From Corallococcus sp. AS-1-6 (GTDB lineage Bacteria; Myxococcota; Myxococcia; Myxococcales; Myxococcaceae): a DNA stretch of 64,000 nt. The notes under the pieces were generated by a model. The model was not told where the DNA came from and did not search any database. It saw only the letters and a list, made by a program, of their open reading frames with translations. Positions within the stretch are counted from its first letter, which is position 1, and every line of letters starts with the position of its first letter. Of this stretch, positions 9,029 through 17,580 are shown piece after piece. Both the position numbers and the translations under genes were made by a program. The stretch is taken from NCBI RefSeq assembly GCF_020037015.1, contig NZ_JAIQDE010000016.1, forward strand, positions 62,001-126,000, written 5' to 3'.

Positions 9029-10579
9029 ATGTTCCCCCCGCCGTCCCAGGTGCTGCGCCAGCGCGAGGGCCTGCTGGCGGACACGCCGTTCCCGCTGCTG
9101 TTGCACGCGCTGATGGTGGAGGAGCGCACCTGCACGCTGGAGCTCAAGGTGCGCCAGCGCGAGAAGCGCATCACCTTCGAGGACGGCGCGCCGGTGGCGT
9201 GCCACTCCAACCTCCTGCACGAGACGCTGGGCAAGTACCTGGTGGAGAAGGGCCGCCTGACGGAGGGCGACTACCAGAAGGCCCTGGCGGAGAGCGTGTC
9301 CTCGGGCATGCAGTTGGGCGGGCTGCTCGTGCAGAAGGGGCTCATCAGCCCCTTCGACCTCTACAAGCAGCTCCAGGCGAACCTGGCGCACAAGCTGCTG
9401 GACTGCTTCCGCTGGACGGACGCGAAGTACCGCCTCATCGCGGACGTGGAGAACCCGGACGCCACCGTGCGCGCCAACACCGCGCAGCTCATCCTCACCG
9501 GCGTCTCCACCCAACTGCCCTTCGACACCGTCGCCACGCACTTCACCTTCACGGACGACCGCCGCTTCGGCCAGATGCCCGGCGTGGAGTCCGCGCCCAA
9601 GCTGTCCTCCAAGGACGCGCGCCTGTTCCAGGCCCTGCGCCAGCGGCCCACCTTCAACGAGCTGCTGGACCGCACCGGCTTCGACATGGACGCCGTGCTG
9701 CGCCGGCTCTACGCGCTGTGCCTGCTGGGCGTGGCCGGCTTCGTGGAGGACGTGGACGCGCGAGCCGAGGAGCTGGCCCGCAGGGCCCCCGCCACCCCCG
9801 TCCCCGCGCCGGAGCCCGTCCCCACGCCGGTGCCCGTGCCCACGCAGGCCCCGTCCGGCACGCCCTTCTCGGACGAGGACGAGGCCGCGCGCAACGCGCT
9901 GGTGGGCGCGTTCCTCAACCACCGCGGCATGGACCCCTTCGCGCTGCTGGACGTGCCGGAGGACGTGCAGCCGGTGGCGCTGCGCAAGGCGTTCCTCGCC
10001 GCCGCGGACCGCTTCTCCCCGCTGCGCTTCCAGACCGCGGAGCTGAAGGAGAAGGCGGAAGGGATGCTCGCCGCGTACGCGCGGGCCTACGGCATGCTGT
10101 CGGAGCCGGAGCAGAACGCGCTGTGGAAGAAGCGCCGTCAGGCGCACCGGGAGAAGGCGCGCAACAACACCGGCCGGCCCTCCACCGCGGAGCAGTTCCG
10201 CATCCGCACGGACCTGCTGGACGCCACCACCCAGTTCGACGAGGCCAAACGCCGCCTGGAGGCGCGCAACTTCGCGGGCGCCTTCGAGTACTTCGAATAC
10301 GCCTGCGACATCGACCCCCGGCCGCTGTACCAGGCCCACCGCGCCTGGGCGCGCTACCTCATGAAGCCGGAGGCGCACGGCCGGCTGGCGCTCCAGGAAC
10401 TCCAGGAGCTGGTGCGCCAGGAGCCCGGCCTGGAGGAGGGCTGGGCCTTCCTGGGCGACGTGGCCCGGGGCGAGGGCCAGTGGGCGCTCGCGGAGGACGC
10501 CCTGCGCAAGGCCTTCAAGCTGAACCCCCAGCAGCGCCGCTACGTGACGCTCATCCAGGAGATTGCCCGGCGGCGGTGA
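9029..10579 (+). CDS. DUF4388 protein with degenerate J-like domain and TPR tail
   Basis: The start chosen is ATG 9029, just after the previous stop; longer in-frame versions run into the upstream gene. The 516-residue product opens with a DUF4388 (PATAN-like) module (about 1-150: PLLLHALMVEERT, KRITFEDGAPVACHS). After a Pro-rich linker comes a stretch resembling a DnaJ domain (about 310-375: DPFALLDVPEDVQPVALRKAF) in which the HPD tripeptide is replaced by FSP, so it should not stimulate DnaK. Two TPR-like helices end the protein. DUF4388 proteins are expanded in myxobacteria and linked to signalling or motility; the specific role here is unknown. It is the last gene of the rightward run. 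Confidence 0.82.
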   Translation: MFPPPSQVLRQREGLLADTPFPLLLHALMVEERTCTLELKVRQREKRITFEDGAPVACHSNLLHETLGKYLVEKGRLTEGDYQKALAESVSSGMQLGGLLVQKGLISPFDLYKQLQANLAHKLLDCFRWTDAKYRLIADVENPDATVRANTAQLILTGVSTQLPFDTVATHFTFTDDRRFGQMPGVESAPKLSSKDARLFQALRQRPTFNELLDRTGFDMDAVLRRLYALCLLGVAGFVEDVDARAEELARRAPATPVPAPEPVPTPVPVPTQAPSGTPFSDEDEAARNALVGAFLNHRGMDPFALLDVPEDVQPVALRKAFLAAADRFSPLRFQTAELKEKAEGMLAAYARAYGMLSEPEQNALWKKRRQAHREKARNNTGRPSTAEQFRIRTDLLDATTQFDEAKRRLEARNFAGAFEYFEYACDIDPRPLYQAHRAWARYLMKPEAHGRLALQELQELVRQEPGLEEGWAFLGDVARGEGQWALAEDALRKAFKLNPQQRRYVTLIQEIARRR

Positions 10580-10609
10580 CCAGGCCCGCCGCCGGACGCG
10601 AGGCGGTGC

Positions 10610-11293
10610 CTACAGCGCCTGCAGGGCGGCGCGGTCCGCCGAGGACAGCCCCTCGCCGTTGGCCAGGTGGGCGACGGCCGTCTGGATGGGGATGGCGTCC
10701 TGCGGCTCCAGCGTCTTGCCCGCGAGCAGGGAGTACAGCTCCTGGAACTCCTTGTACTGGACCGTGGGGCCCAGCTCGTACTTGTCGTCCGGACCCGTGG
10801 TGGAGCGGTCCTGGTTGGCGCAGTACAGGAACAGCGGCACGAAGAAGCGCTCGCCCGGCGGGACCTCGATGGTGACCGCCTGCACCAGCAGCCCGTTCTG
10901 CACGTCGTCATTGGTGGACACGAAGATGAGCCCCGGCGGCAGCGTCACCGTGATGGGCCCGCCCGTGGTGTTGCGGAAGATGAGGCACAGCGTCACCTCG
11001 TCACCGCTGCCCTTGGCGTCCTCCGGATAGATGTCGTCGCACTCCACCGGATCCTGCGGCGTGTAGCTGGTGATGGGGTTCTCCAGCGTCAGCCCCGCCG
11101 GCAGCGCGAACGGCGTCCCCACCGGGTTCTCCTTCGAGGTCCCCAGACCGGGGCCCGCGGACTTGGTGGTGTGGGTGCCTCCGTCGCCCTGGGTGCCGCC
11201 GTCCGGCTTGGCGTCCCCGCCCTCGTCACTGCAGGCCGCCAGCAACGCCACCGCCAACACCACGCCCATTCGCTTCGCCACGTGCCAGTTCAT
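10610..11293 (-). CDS. Putative lipoprotein of unknown function
   Basis: The 227-residue product has a lipoprotein signal sequence (KRMGVVLAVALLAAC, lipobox LAAC, lipidated Cys near residue 21) followed by a Gly/Asp/Lys-rich spacer. The mature part is beta-rich, with TVTLPPGLIFVSTNDDVQ and PPGERFFVPLFLYC segments and two or three cysteines that could form a disulfide. No enzymatic motif was recognised. It is convergent with the DUF4388 gene (30-nt gap) and divergent from the pilin-like cluster across 227 nt that holds no clear promoter match. It is probably anchored in the outer or inner membrane facing the periplasm. Confidence 0.75.
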   Translation of the reverse strand: MNWHVAKRMGVVLAVALLAACSDEGGDAKPDGGTQGDGGTHTTKSAGPGLGTSKENPVGTPFALPAGLTLENPITSYTPQDPVECDDIYPEDAKGSGDEVTLCLIFRNTTGGPITVTLPPGLIFVSTNDDVQNGLLVQAVTIEVPPGERFFVPLFLYCANQDRSTTGPDDKYELGPTVQYKEFQELYSLLAGKTLEPQDAIPIQTAVAHLANGEGLSSADRAALQAL

Positions 11294-11520
11294 GGATTCG
11301 TCTCCCTGCGCTCAACGCGAAGGCCCGTGCCAACCATGGCATACGCACAGCGTCAAGCACCCCGGGCCCCGGCCCGCCCGATAATGTTCGCAAGCCCGGT
11401 GGCCGGGCCTGCATTCCCGGCCACTTGGCCGATTCCCGCCGAACCTACGGGCGGTATGGTAGCGGCACAATGGGTCGGGAAGACTCCCACCCTGGGGTAT
11501 TTTCAGTACAGGGGCGAAGC

Positions 11521-12291
11521 ATGAAGCGCGGCAACGAATCAGGCCAGGCGGCGGTGGAGACGGCCATCGTCTTGCCCCTGTTCGTGTTCATGCTGCTGGG
11601 CATCCTCCAGTTGGGGTTGATGCACCAGGCCCGGCTCCTGACGAAGTACGCGGCCTACAAGGCCGTGCGCGCCGGCTCCATCCACAACGCGGACATCCCC
11701 ACCATGGAGAAGGCCGCCCTGGCGGTGCTCCTGCCCATGGTGAGCACGGCCGCCAGCGGGGGCGCGGAGATCATCAAGCCCATCACCAGCGCGGGTGACT
11801 TCAAGTCCAAGTTCGAGGGCGGCGACATCGGCAAGAACAAGATGGGGGACGCCTCCGGCCTGAAGTTCGCGGAGGTCACCATCTGCAACCCCCTCAAGGG
11901 GGACCTGGGCTCCGGCTCCCACGGCAACAAGGAGATGGACTTCGATGATCCGAAGGTCGCCTCCGGAGACGGCGGCTGGGCGGACAGCCTGCGCACCAAG
12001 CTGAGCGTGCAGGTGACGTTCAACTACCGCCTGCCCATCCCGTTCGCGGACGTCGTCATCTACAACATCGCGCGCGGCCGGGACCTGCCGTACGTGCTGC
12101 GCCTGGGCAAGGACTCGGAGCGGGACGAGTTCATCGTCAAGAAGATGTCCAAGTACGACGCCGCGGCGAACAACAAACTCTACATCCTGCCCATCCGCGC
12201 CACGTACATCATGCGGATGCACTCCAACCTCTACCTCACCCAGAAGGAACTTCCGGAGGAGAACGAATGCATCTTCACGTTCGAACCGTGA
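11521..12291 (+). CDS. TadE-like minor pilin (pseudopilin) 1
   Basis: The start is set at ATG 11521, after an AGGGGCG ribosome-binding site; the in-frame extension to 11425 looks non-coding. The 256-residue product begins with a prepilin-type leader ending in SGQAAVETAIVLPLFVFML, a Gly cleavage site followed by a Glu at +5 and a hydrophobic helix, as in TadE and Flp-type pilins. The rest (about 40-256) is a soluble region with a segment reminiscent of TadE and an insertion of about 80 residues. TadE proteins are minor pilins of tight-adherence (Tad) systems in the inner membrane. It is the first gene of a six-gene operon and overlaps the next gene by 25 nt. Confidence 0.82.
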   Translation: MKRGNESGQAAVETAIVLPLFVFMLLGILQLGLMHQARLLTKYAAYKAVRAGSIHNADIPTMEKAALAVLLPMVSTAASGGAEIIKPITSAGDFKSKFEGGDIGKNKMGDASGLKFAEVTICNPLKGDLGSGSHGNKEMDFDDPKVASGDGGWADSLRTKLSVQVTFNYRLPIPFADVVIYNIARGRDLPYVLRLGKDSERDEFIVKKMSKYDAAANNKLYILPIRATYIMRMHSNLYLTQKELPEENECIFTFEP

Positions 12292-13826
12292 GGTCCGCCT
12301 CGCGGCCCAAGCGCGGCCACCGCGGCCAGGCCCTGGTGCTCGCGTGCCTGTCCTTCCTGCTGCTCGCGTTGATGACGACGCTGAGCTTCAACCTGAGCCA
12401 CGCCCTGCGGGAGAAGATGAGCCTGCAGCAGCACAGCGACGCGCTCGCCTACTCCATGGGCGTCGTGGAGGCGCGCGCGCTCAACTACTACGCCGCCAGC
12501 AACCGGGCCATCGCGTCCACCTACGTGGGCATGACGTCCGCGCACGGCTACATGGCCGCCGCCAGCGCCACCGGCGACATGATGCGCGCCGGGCAGATGA
12601 GCTTCTTCATCATCGCCGCCCTGGAGGTCGCGCAGTGCCCGCCCTACAACTTCCAGCACTGCTTCGACGCGATTGAAGCGCTGATGATCGCCATGGACTA
12701 CAGCTCCAAGGCCAGCGACTACGACTCCAAGGTCAAGGACGTGGAGGACAAGTTCAACAAGGTCATCCACGACCTGAACACGATGGCCAACGGCATCCAC
12801 GACTCGCAGAAGTCCGCGCACCGCGCCGCGCGCAACGCCCTGCGGGACGGCCAGTCCGCCAGCCTGTCGGACATGACCGACTACAGCGTCCCCGGCGCCT
12901 CCTCGCTCAACTCCTCCGTGGGCAGCCTGAACGCGGAGGAGTTCGACTGCGCGGTGGACGGGATGAACTGCTCGCGCCAGGGCTCCAGCAACAAGGCCCG
13001 CGCGCAGGTGATGACGGAGATCTCCAACGCCTCGCGCCCCGGTTGGGCCGCCAACCGCAGCCTCCCGGTCATCATGAACGGGCTGCCCACCTACTACAAA
13101 AGCGACTTCATCAAGGACCTGCTCAAGGACATCCCGGGTGAAGGCACGCACGTCATCATGGGGCACAAGGGCACGGCCAAGGTCGCCCAGACCAAGAGCA
13201 ACATCCACGGCCCCGGCCAGGTCACCGGCAACGAGGGCAAGGTCGTGGTCGCGGACGAGCACGGCACGCTCATGTCGCAGTGGCGCCACGGCTTCGGCGT
13301 GGGCACCTACAAGGCCGTGGTGGAGAGCAGCGAGAACGGCGGCAGCCACACCCCCGGCGGCGCCCACAACGGCCAGCACGACGAGTTCAAGGGCATCAAC
13401 ACCAAGGACCTGATGAGCTGCTCGGGCAGCGGCAACTGCTTCATGAAGTTCCGCGCCAACGACGACCCCAGCACGGACTGGGGCCAGCCGCACGTCTACA
13501 GCTACGTCACCAAGCAGTTCTTCGTGGGCGACAAGGACAAGGCGCCCTGGGAGCTCAACGACAGCGGCTCCTTCACGCTCACGCACGGCGCCCAGGGGGA
13601 TGGCCAACTGCGGCTGGCGCCCGGCGAGGGCGCGGCGCTCTCCAAGGCGCTCGTCTACTACCACCGCCTGGGCCCCAACGGCTGGAAGGAGGCCCCGGGC
13701 CTCTTCAACCCGTACTGGCGCGTGAAGCTGCACCCGTTCACCGCCCAGGAGGCCGCGCGCGTGCTCAACCGCGCCGGCAACGGCGACGCGGCGGACCTCG
13801 CCAGCGCCAAGGACCTGGCCCTATGA
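12267..13826 (+). CDS. TadG-like pilus assembly protein
   Basis: ATG 12267 has a GGAGGAG ribosome-binding site five nucleotides upstream inside the previous gene, which favours it over GTG 12288. The 519-residue product has a short basic leader with RGQALVLACLSFLLLALM, an N-terminal membrane helix preceded by the RGQ motif of TadG-related proteins. The long C-terminal part is presumably extracytoplasmic, with helical stretches (LREKMSLQQHSDALAYSMG) typical of the family's stalk and a later cysteine-containing region (DLMSCSGSGNCFMKF). TadG-like proteins are membrane-anchored pilus accessory components. The gene overlaps both neighbours, so translational coupling is likely. Confidence 0.78.
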   Translation: MHLHVRTVRSASRPKRGHRGQALVLACLSFLLLALMTTLSFNLSHALREKMSLQQHSDALAYSMGVVEARALNYYAASNRAIASTYVGMTSAHGYMAAASATGDMMRAGQMSFFIIAALEVAQCPPYNFQHCFDAIEALMIAMDYSSKASDYDSKVKDVEDKFNKVIHDLNTMANGIHDSQKSAHRAARNALRDGQSASLSDMTDYSVPGASSLNSSVGSLNAEEFDCAVDGMNCSRQGSSNKARAQVMTEISNASRPGWAANRSLPVIMNGLPTYYKSDFIKDLLKDIPGEGTHVIMGHKGTAKVAQTKSNIHGPGQVTGNEGKVVVADEHGTLMSQWRHGFGVGTYKAVVESSENGGSHTPGGAHNGQHDEFKGINTKDLMSCSGSGNCFMKFRANDDPSTDWGQPHVYSYVTKQFFVGDKDKAPWELNDSGSFTLTHGAQGDGQLRLAPGEGAALSKALVYYHRLGPNGWKEAPGLFNPYWRVKLHPFTAQEAARVLNRAGNGDAADLASAKDLAL

Positions 13827-14911
13827 GCACCGCGCACCCCCAGCGCCGCCGCGTCCGGGGCGCCGCCTCCGTGGAGATGGCGCTCTCGATGATCGTCCTC
13901 ATCCCCATCTTCATGTACGCGCTCTTCCTGGACGACCTCCTGCGCTACTCGCTGGACGCGCAGGAGGCGGCGGTGACGACCATCTGGGACTTCACCACGC
14001 AGGACTACACCAAGGCGCTCAAGCAGAGCGGCGGCGGCGGCACCGGCCCCCAGGGCGGCAGCTCCAACGTGCAGCACAACGCCCGCCTCACCTACTGCGA
14101 CCACGAGTCCGGCATCGACCGGCCGGACGTCATGTCCGGCAGCAACTACGCGGACTGCGAGGACACGGACCACCACCTGGCCGTCGTCGCCCACGTGTGC
14201 TGGATGAACAGCAACGCCAAGCAGGTCACGTGCGAGGCGCCGGACACCAGCGCCGGGTCGCTGGGCGGCGGCATCGCGGGCCAGTACCGCAGCCAGTTCT
14301 CCAACGGCGGCCTCATCCAGTGCTCCGCCCGCGCCGTGGTGGAGAACTACCTGCTGCCCGAGGAGTTCCTGCCGGAGTTCAGCAAGAACGAGAAGCTGAC
14401 CAAGAAGAACTGGAAGCAGGAGGGCGTGGCCCAGGTCCACGAGAACGCCCAGCAGGGCACGGGCGGCGAGGACGGCAACGCGTACTTCCTCAAGGAACAG
14501 CGCATGGCCATCATCACGGACACGTGGGCGCTGACGGAGGACGCGGACATCTCCCCGTCGGACTCCAGCGGTGAGATGTATGACCGCACGGAGCTCGTCT
14601 ACCAGCGGGTCCAGCCCGGCTACTCGGCCATGGTCAGCAGCATGCAGCAGTTCCGGTCCGCGCTCACCGAGGACCTGCTGGACAGCATGATGCTGTACGC
14701 CTTCGAGGACAGCCCGACGAAGCCGTACCTGTCCATCCACCCGCACCTGGCCAACATGCAGACCCCGTCCAACACCGTGGACCAGGAGGGCAGCACCCGC
14801 TACTTCAACCAGGAGTGGCGCGACTGGGACAACGACAAGAACCAGGACACCTACAAGCACTCGGACCGCGGTGAGTGGTACATGGGGTGCAAGGATCCGG
14901 AGTCGTGCTGA
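13823..14911 (+). CDS. TadE-like minor pilin 2
   Basis: The gene starts at ATG 13823 in an ATGA overlap with the previous stop. The 362-residue product has an RGAASVEMALSMIVLIPIF leader and membrane helix with Glu at the position expected for TadE/pilin-type proteins. The remainder is a soluble extracytoplasmic domain with about six cysteines (YCDHESG, DCEDTD, CWMNS, CEAPD), so disulfides are likely. The end of the protein (WYMGCKDPESC) also has two cysteines. I read it as a second, larger minor pilin in the cluster. Its exact role in assembly cannot be told from sequence. Confidence 0.75.
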   Translation: MSTAHPQRRRVRGAASVEMALSMIVLIPIFMYALFLDDLLRYSLDAQEAAVTTIWDFTTQDYTKALKQSGGGGTGPQGGSSNVQHNARLTYCDHESGIDRPDVMSGSNYADCEDTDHHLAVVAHVCWMNSNAKQVTCEAPDTSAGSLGGGIAGQYRSQFSNGGLIQCSARAVVENYLLPEEFLPEFSKNEKLTKKNWKQEGVAQVHENAQQGTGGEDGNAYFLKEQRMAIITDTWALTEDADISPSDSSGEMYDRTELVYQRVQPGYSAMVSSMQQFRSALTEDLLDSMMLYAFEDSPTKPYLSIHPHLANMQTPSNTVDQEGSTRYFNQEWRDWDNDKNQDTYKHSDRGEWYMGCKDPESC

Positions 14912-15765
14912 AGCAGTGGGTCTCGCATCCCGCCTTCCGCACCGCGTCGGTGCTGGTGTCGGTGGCGGTGGCGGGCATCCTCATCGGCATGGGCTGGGAG
15001 GAGGCGCGCTACGGCGGCGCCCGCACGGAGCTGGAGCGGGCGGAGGCCGCCGCGGACGAGCTGGACCAGGCGTCGCGGCCCGCCCCCAGCCGCTCCAAGC
15101 GGGACGAGGCCATCCTCGCGCGCACGCTGACGTACTTCCCGCCCTATCCCAACGGCGGCCGTCCGGAGGCGCTGGCCGCGGACTACCTGGGCCCGGACAC
15201 GCCCATCGCGGTGGCGTGGTTCTCCACGCGGGACTCGTCGGACCAGGTGCTGCAGCACTACCGCCAGTTCCTCCTGGATGAGGGCCTGCCCGTCGTGGGC
15301 GTGCGCTTCAACGACAACGCCGGCTACGTGGGCTACTGGGTCCCCAAGGATGACGAGGTGCGGCTGATGTCCACGCTGCACCAGGGCGGCGAGACCGTCG
15401 TCTTCGTCTCCTCCGCGCGCATGCGCAACTACCTGGAGCGCGCGGGCCGCGTGCCCGCGGGCGTCCCGGTGCCCCGGAACCTGCAGGACATCGCCTCGCT
15501 GTCCCTGCGGATGGAGGGCGCCACCAACATCACCGTCTCCGGCCGGGTGCCGGACACGGCGCTCCCCGACGTGGAGCAGGCCTACCGCGCCCAGTTGCGG
15601 GACCAGGGCTGGAGCGTGTCGGAGGCCCGCCAGGAGGGCTTCCAGGAGACCGAGCTGACCCTGACGCGCCCGGGGCTGCGCGGACAGGCCACCTTGCGGC
15701 AACCTTCCGCGCAGCGCGTGGTGGACTTCCACCTGTCGCTGATGCGGTCCCAGGCCACGCCCTGA
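14905..15765 (+). CDS. Bitopic membrane protein of the pilin cluster
   Basis: The likely start is GTG 14905, overlapping the end of the previous gene by 7 nt; a GGAG lies only 3 nt upstream, so the exact start is uncertain. The product (about 286 residues) has one membrane helix (about 12-32, ASVLVSVAVAGILIGMG), a short coiled region and an extracytoplasmic part. That part shows two related alpha/beta halves with the same phrase, a tyrosine-containing helix followed by Gly-x-x-V (VLQHYRQFLLDEGLPVVGV and VEQAYRAQLRDQGWSVSEA), suggesting an internal duplication. I do not recognise a named family. Position in the operon suggests a role in the pilin machinery. Confidence 0.7.
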   Translation: MLKQWVSHPAFRTASVLVSVAVAGILIGMGWEEARYGGARTELERAEAAADELDQASRPAPSRSKRDEAILARTLTYFPPYPNGGRPEALAADYLGPDTPIAVAWFSTRDSSDQVLQHYRQFLLDEGLPVVGVRFNDNAGYVGYWVPKDDEVRLMSTLHQGGETVVFVSSARMRNYLERAGRVPAGVPVPRNLQDIASLSLRMEGATNITVSGRVPDTALPDVEQAYRAQLRDQGWSVSEARQEGFQETELTLTRPGLRGQATLRQPSAQRVVDFHLSLMRSQATP

Positions 15766-15788
15766 GCGCGGCACGCAGAGAGGGAACG

Positions 15789-16067
15789 ATGAGCCGTTTC
15801 ATGAAGCAGGTCCTGATGCTGTCGCTGGGCGCGGGCGCGCTGCTGTGGGGCCCGCGGGCCTCCGCCGGCGTCAGTTGCGAGCGCCGCTGCGCGGACGACA
15901 AGGCGAAGTTCGAGAAGGTGTGCAAGGAGAAGGCGAAGAACGCCGGCCCCTACTGCCTGAAGGTCGCCGGCCAGGCGCGCGACAAGTGCATGAACCAGTG
16001 CCGCACCGGCAAGAAGGGCGGCGGCGGCGACACGACGATGGAGGTGCCCGGTGAAGACGCGCACTAG
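15789..16067 (+). CDS. Small cysteine-rich exported protein
   Basis: A 92-residue product with a clear Sec signal peptide (MSRFMKQVLMLSLGAGALLW, cleavage likely after RASA near residue 26). The mature part has six cysteines in a CxxxC...C...C...C...CxxxC-like spacing (CERRC, KVC, YC, DKC, MNQC) within charged helices, which suggests a disulfide-stapled helical hairpin. A glycine-rich tail follows. It overlaps the following Flp-like pilin gene by 17 nt in another frame and is likely translated from the same mRNA. No family was recognised; it may be a chaperone or accessory factor of the pilin cluster, by position only. Confidence 0.72.
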   Translation: MSRFMKQVLMLSLGAGALLWGPRASAGVSCERRCADDKAKFEKVCKEKAKNAGPYCLKVAGQARDKCMNQCRTGKKGGGGDTTMEVPGEDAH

Positions 16068-16236
16068 CCTGAAGCAGGCCCTCCAGCGCGGCCAGGCCAT
16101 GTCGGAGTACGGCGTCATCACGGCGGCGTTCTTCGGCTTCACCGTGATGAGCTGGCCGTTCCTCGTCCAACTGCTGCGGGCCCTCAACACCTACTTCCAG
16201 TCCATCTACTACATCATCCAGTCGCCCATCCCCTGA
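16051..16236 (+). CDS. Flp-type pilin-like peptide
   Basis: The 61-residue product begins at GTG 16051 inside the end of the previous gene. It has a basic leader ending in RG, then QAMSEYGVITAAFFGFTVM. The G-QAMSEY arrangement matches the Flp prepilin motif, Gly cleavage site followed by Glu-Tyr at +5/+6, and the helix is long and hydrophobic. The mature peptide would be about 47 residues, the usual size for Flp-family major pilins, with an aromatic C-terminus (YFQSIYYIIQ). It would be cut by a TadV-type prepilin peptidase encoded elsewhere. Last gene of the cluster, convergent with the binding-protein gene. Confidence 0.75.
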   Translation: MKTRTSLKQALQRGQAMSEYGVITAAFFGFTVMSWPFLVQLLRALNTYFQSIYYIIQSPIP

Positions 16237-16267
16237 CGCGCCGGGGACGGGCGGCCGGAGCGCGGCG

Positions 16268-17467
16268 TCAGGGCTTCACGGTGGTGACGAACACCGCCTT
16301 GCCGCCCTCCACCTTCATCACCACGGCCTGCTTCACCGCGTCGCGGTTGGCGTCCAGGTTGATGGTGCCCGCCACGCCCGGGAAGTCCTTCGTGGCCGCG
16401 ATGGCGTCCCGCAGCGCGGGGCCGGACGTGTCCGGCGCGCGCTTCATCGCGTCCACCAGCAGGCGCGCGGCGTCGTACGCCAGCACCGCCACGCTGTCCG
16501 GCACGGCGCCGTAGGCGGACTTGTACTTCTTCAGGAAGTTCTGCACGACGGGGTCCGGGTTGTCCGGCGAGTAGTGGTTGGAGAAGTAGCTGCCCTCCAA
16601 CGCGGAGCCGCCCAGCTCGTACAGCTTGTCGGAGTCCCAGCCGTCACCGCCCAGGAGCGGCACGCGCAGGCCCACCTCGCGCGCCTGCCTCGCGATGATG
16701 CCCACGTCCGTGTAGTAGCCCGGGACGAACACCGCCTCCGGCTTCAGGTTCTTGATGGACGTGAGCTGCGCGCGGAAGTCCGTGTCGCCCTTGGAGTAGC
16801 TCTCGTTGCCGGCGATGGTGCCGCCGAACTCCTTGAACTTCTGGTTGAAGACGTCCGCCAGCCCCACGGAGAAGGCGCTCTTGTTGTCCGTGAGCACCGC
16901 CACCTTGTCGAGCTTGAGGTTCTCCCGCGCGAACTTCGCCATCACCAGGCCCTGGAACGGGTCGATGAAGCAGACGCGGAAGATGTAGTCGCCCTTCTTC
17001 GTCACCTCCGGGCTGGTGGAGGTGGGCGTAATCATGGGCACCTTCGCCGCCTGCGCCTTGTCCGCCATGGCCATGGACACGGACGACGCGGCCTCGCCCA
17101 GGAGCGCCACCACCCGGTCCTGCGCGATGAGCCGCGTGGCGGCCTGGGCGCCTTCCTCCGGCCGGCCCTGGCTGTCGTAGACGCGCACCACCAGCTTCTG
17201 GCCGCGCACGCCGCCCGCGGCGTTGGCCTCCTGGAGCGCCAGGTCGATGCCGTTGCGCGCGGAGATGCCGAAGGTGGCCTCGGAGCCGGTGAGGCTGCCC
17301 ACCTCGCCAATGAGGATGCTGCCCTCCGGCGGAGGCCCGGGAGGCGCGGCGGTGGCGCTGCCCCCCTGCGTGGCGGGCGCGGGCGCGGGGGCCGGGGCGG
17401 ACTTCTTCTCACAACCCACCAGGGCCAGGGCCAGCGTGGTGAGCAGGAGGGGGAGGGAACGGCGCAT
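16268..17467 (-). CDS. ABC transporter substrate-binding lipoprotein, branched-chain amino acid (LivJ) type
   Basis: The 399-residue product has a lipoprotein leader (LLLTTLALALVGC, Cys near residue 19) and a proline/alanine spacer. The mature part matches periplasmic-binding-protein fold type I of the Leu/Ile/Val-binding family: IGEVGSLTGSEATFGISARNGIDLA at the start, LIAQDRVVALLGEA, and VAVLTDNKSAFSVGLADVF. The family captures branched-chain amino acids, short-chain amides or other small ligands outside the inner membrane. No permease or ATPase genes lie next to it, so the transporter partner must be elsewhere or the protein acts as a sensor. It runs convergently with the pilin cluster and divergently from the suf operon. 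Confidence 0.88.
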   Translation of the reverse strand: MRRSLPLLLTTLALALVGCEKKSAPAPAPAPATQGGSATAAPPGPPPEGSILIGEVGSLTGSEATFGISARNGIDLALQEANAAGGVRGQKLVVRVYDSQGRPEEGAQAATRLIAQDRVVALLGEAASSVSMAMADKAQAAKVPMITPTSTSPEVTKKGDYIFRVCFIDPFQGLVMAKFARENLKLDKVAVLTDNKSAFSVGLADVFNQKFKEFGGTIAGNESYSKGDTDFRAQLTSIKNLKPEAVFVPGYYTDVGIIARQAREVGLRVPLLGGDGWDSDKLYELGGSALEGSYFSNHYSPDNPDPVVQNFLKKYKSAYGAVPDSVAVLAYDAARLLVDAMKRAPDTSGPALRDAIAATKDFPGVAGTINLDANRDAVKQAVVMKVEGGKAVFVTTVKP

Positions 17468-17545
17468 CGGTAGGGCTCCTCGAGGGGGAGACGGACACGA
17501 AAAGCGGACGGCCCCACCCTAGCTCGTTGTGACCCGATTTGAATG

Positions 17546-17562
17546 TGGACTGCGATGGTCCA
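17546..17562 (+). promoter_or_regulatory. Dyad in the suf promoter region, candidate Rrf2 operator
   Basis: TGGAC at 17546-17550 and GTCCA at 17558-17562 form a perfect inverted repeat with a 7-nt spacer, in the A/T-richest part of the region before the suf operon, just upstream of a TTACATAAGAG stretch that could be a -10 element. The first gene of the operon is an Rrf2-type regulator, so autoregulation through this site is a reasonable inference. No clear -35 was found. Confidence 0.45.
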
Positions 17563-17580
17563 GATTACATAAGAGGCCGT

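Noticed and set aside
12288-13826. GTG 12288 as TadG-like start
   Set aside because: ATG 12267 has a strong GGAGGAG ribosome-binding site at correct spacing; GTG 12288 does not.
17521-17580. TTGAAT with AGATTA at 17 nt as the suf promoter
   Set aside because: The -10 match is poor and other spacings fit as well, so no firm promoter call was made; only the dyad is listed.
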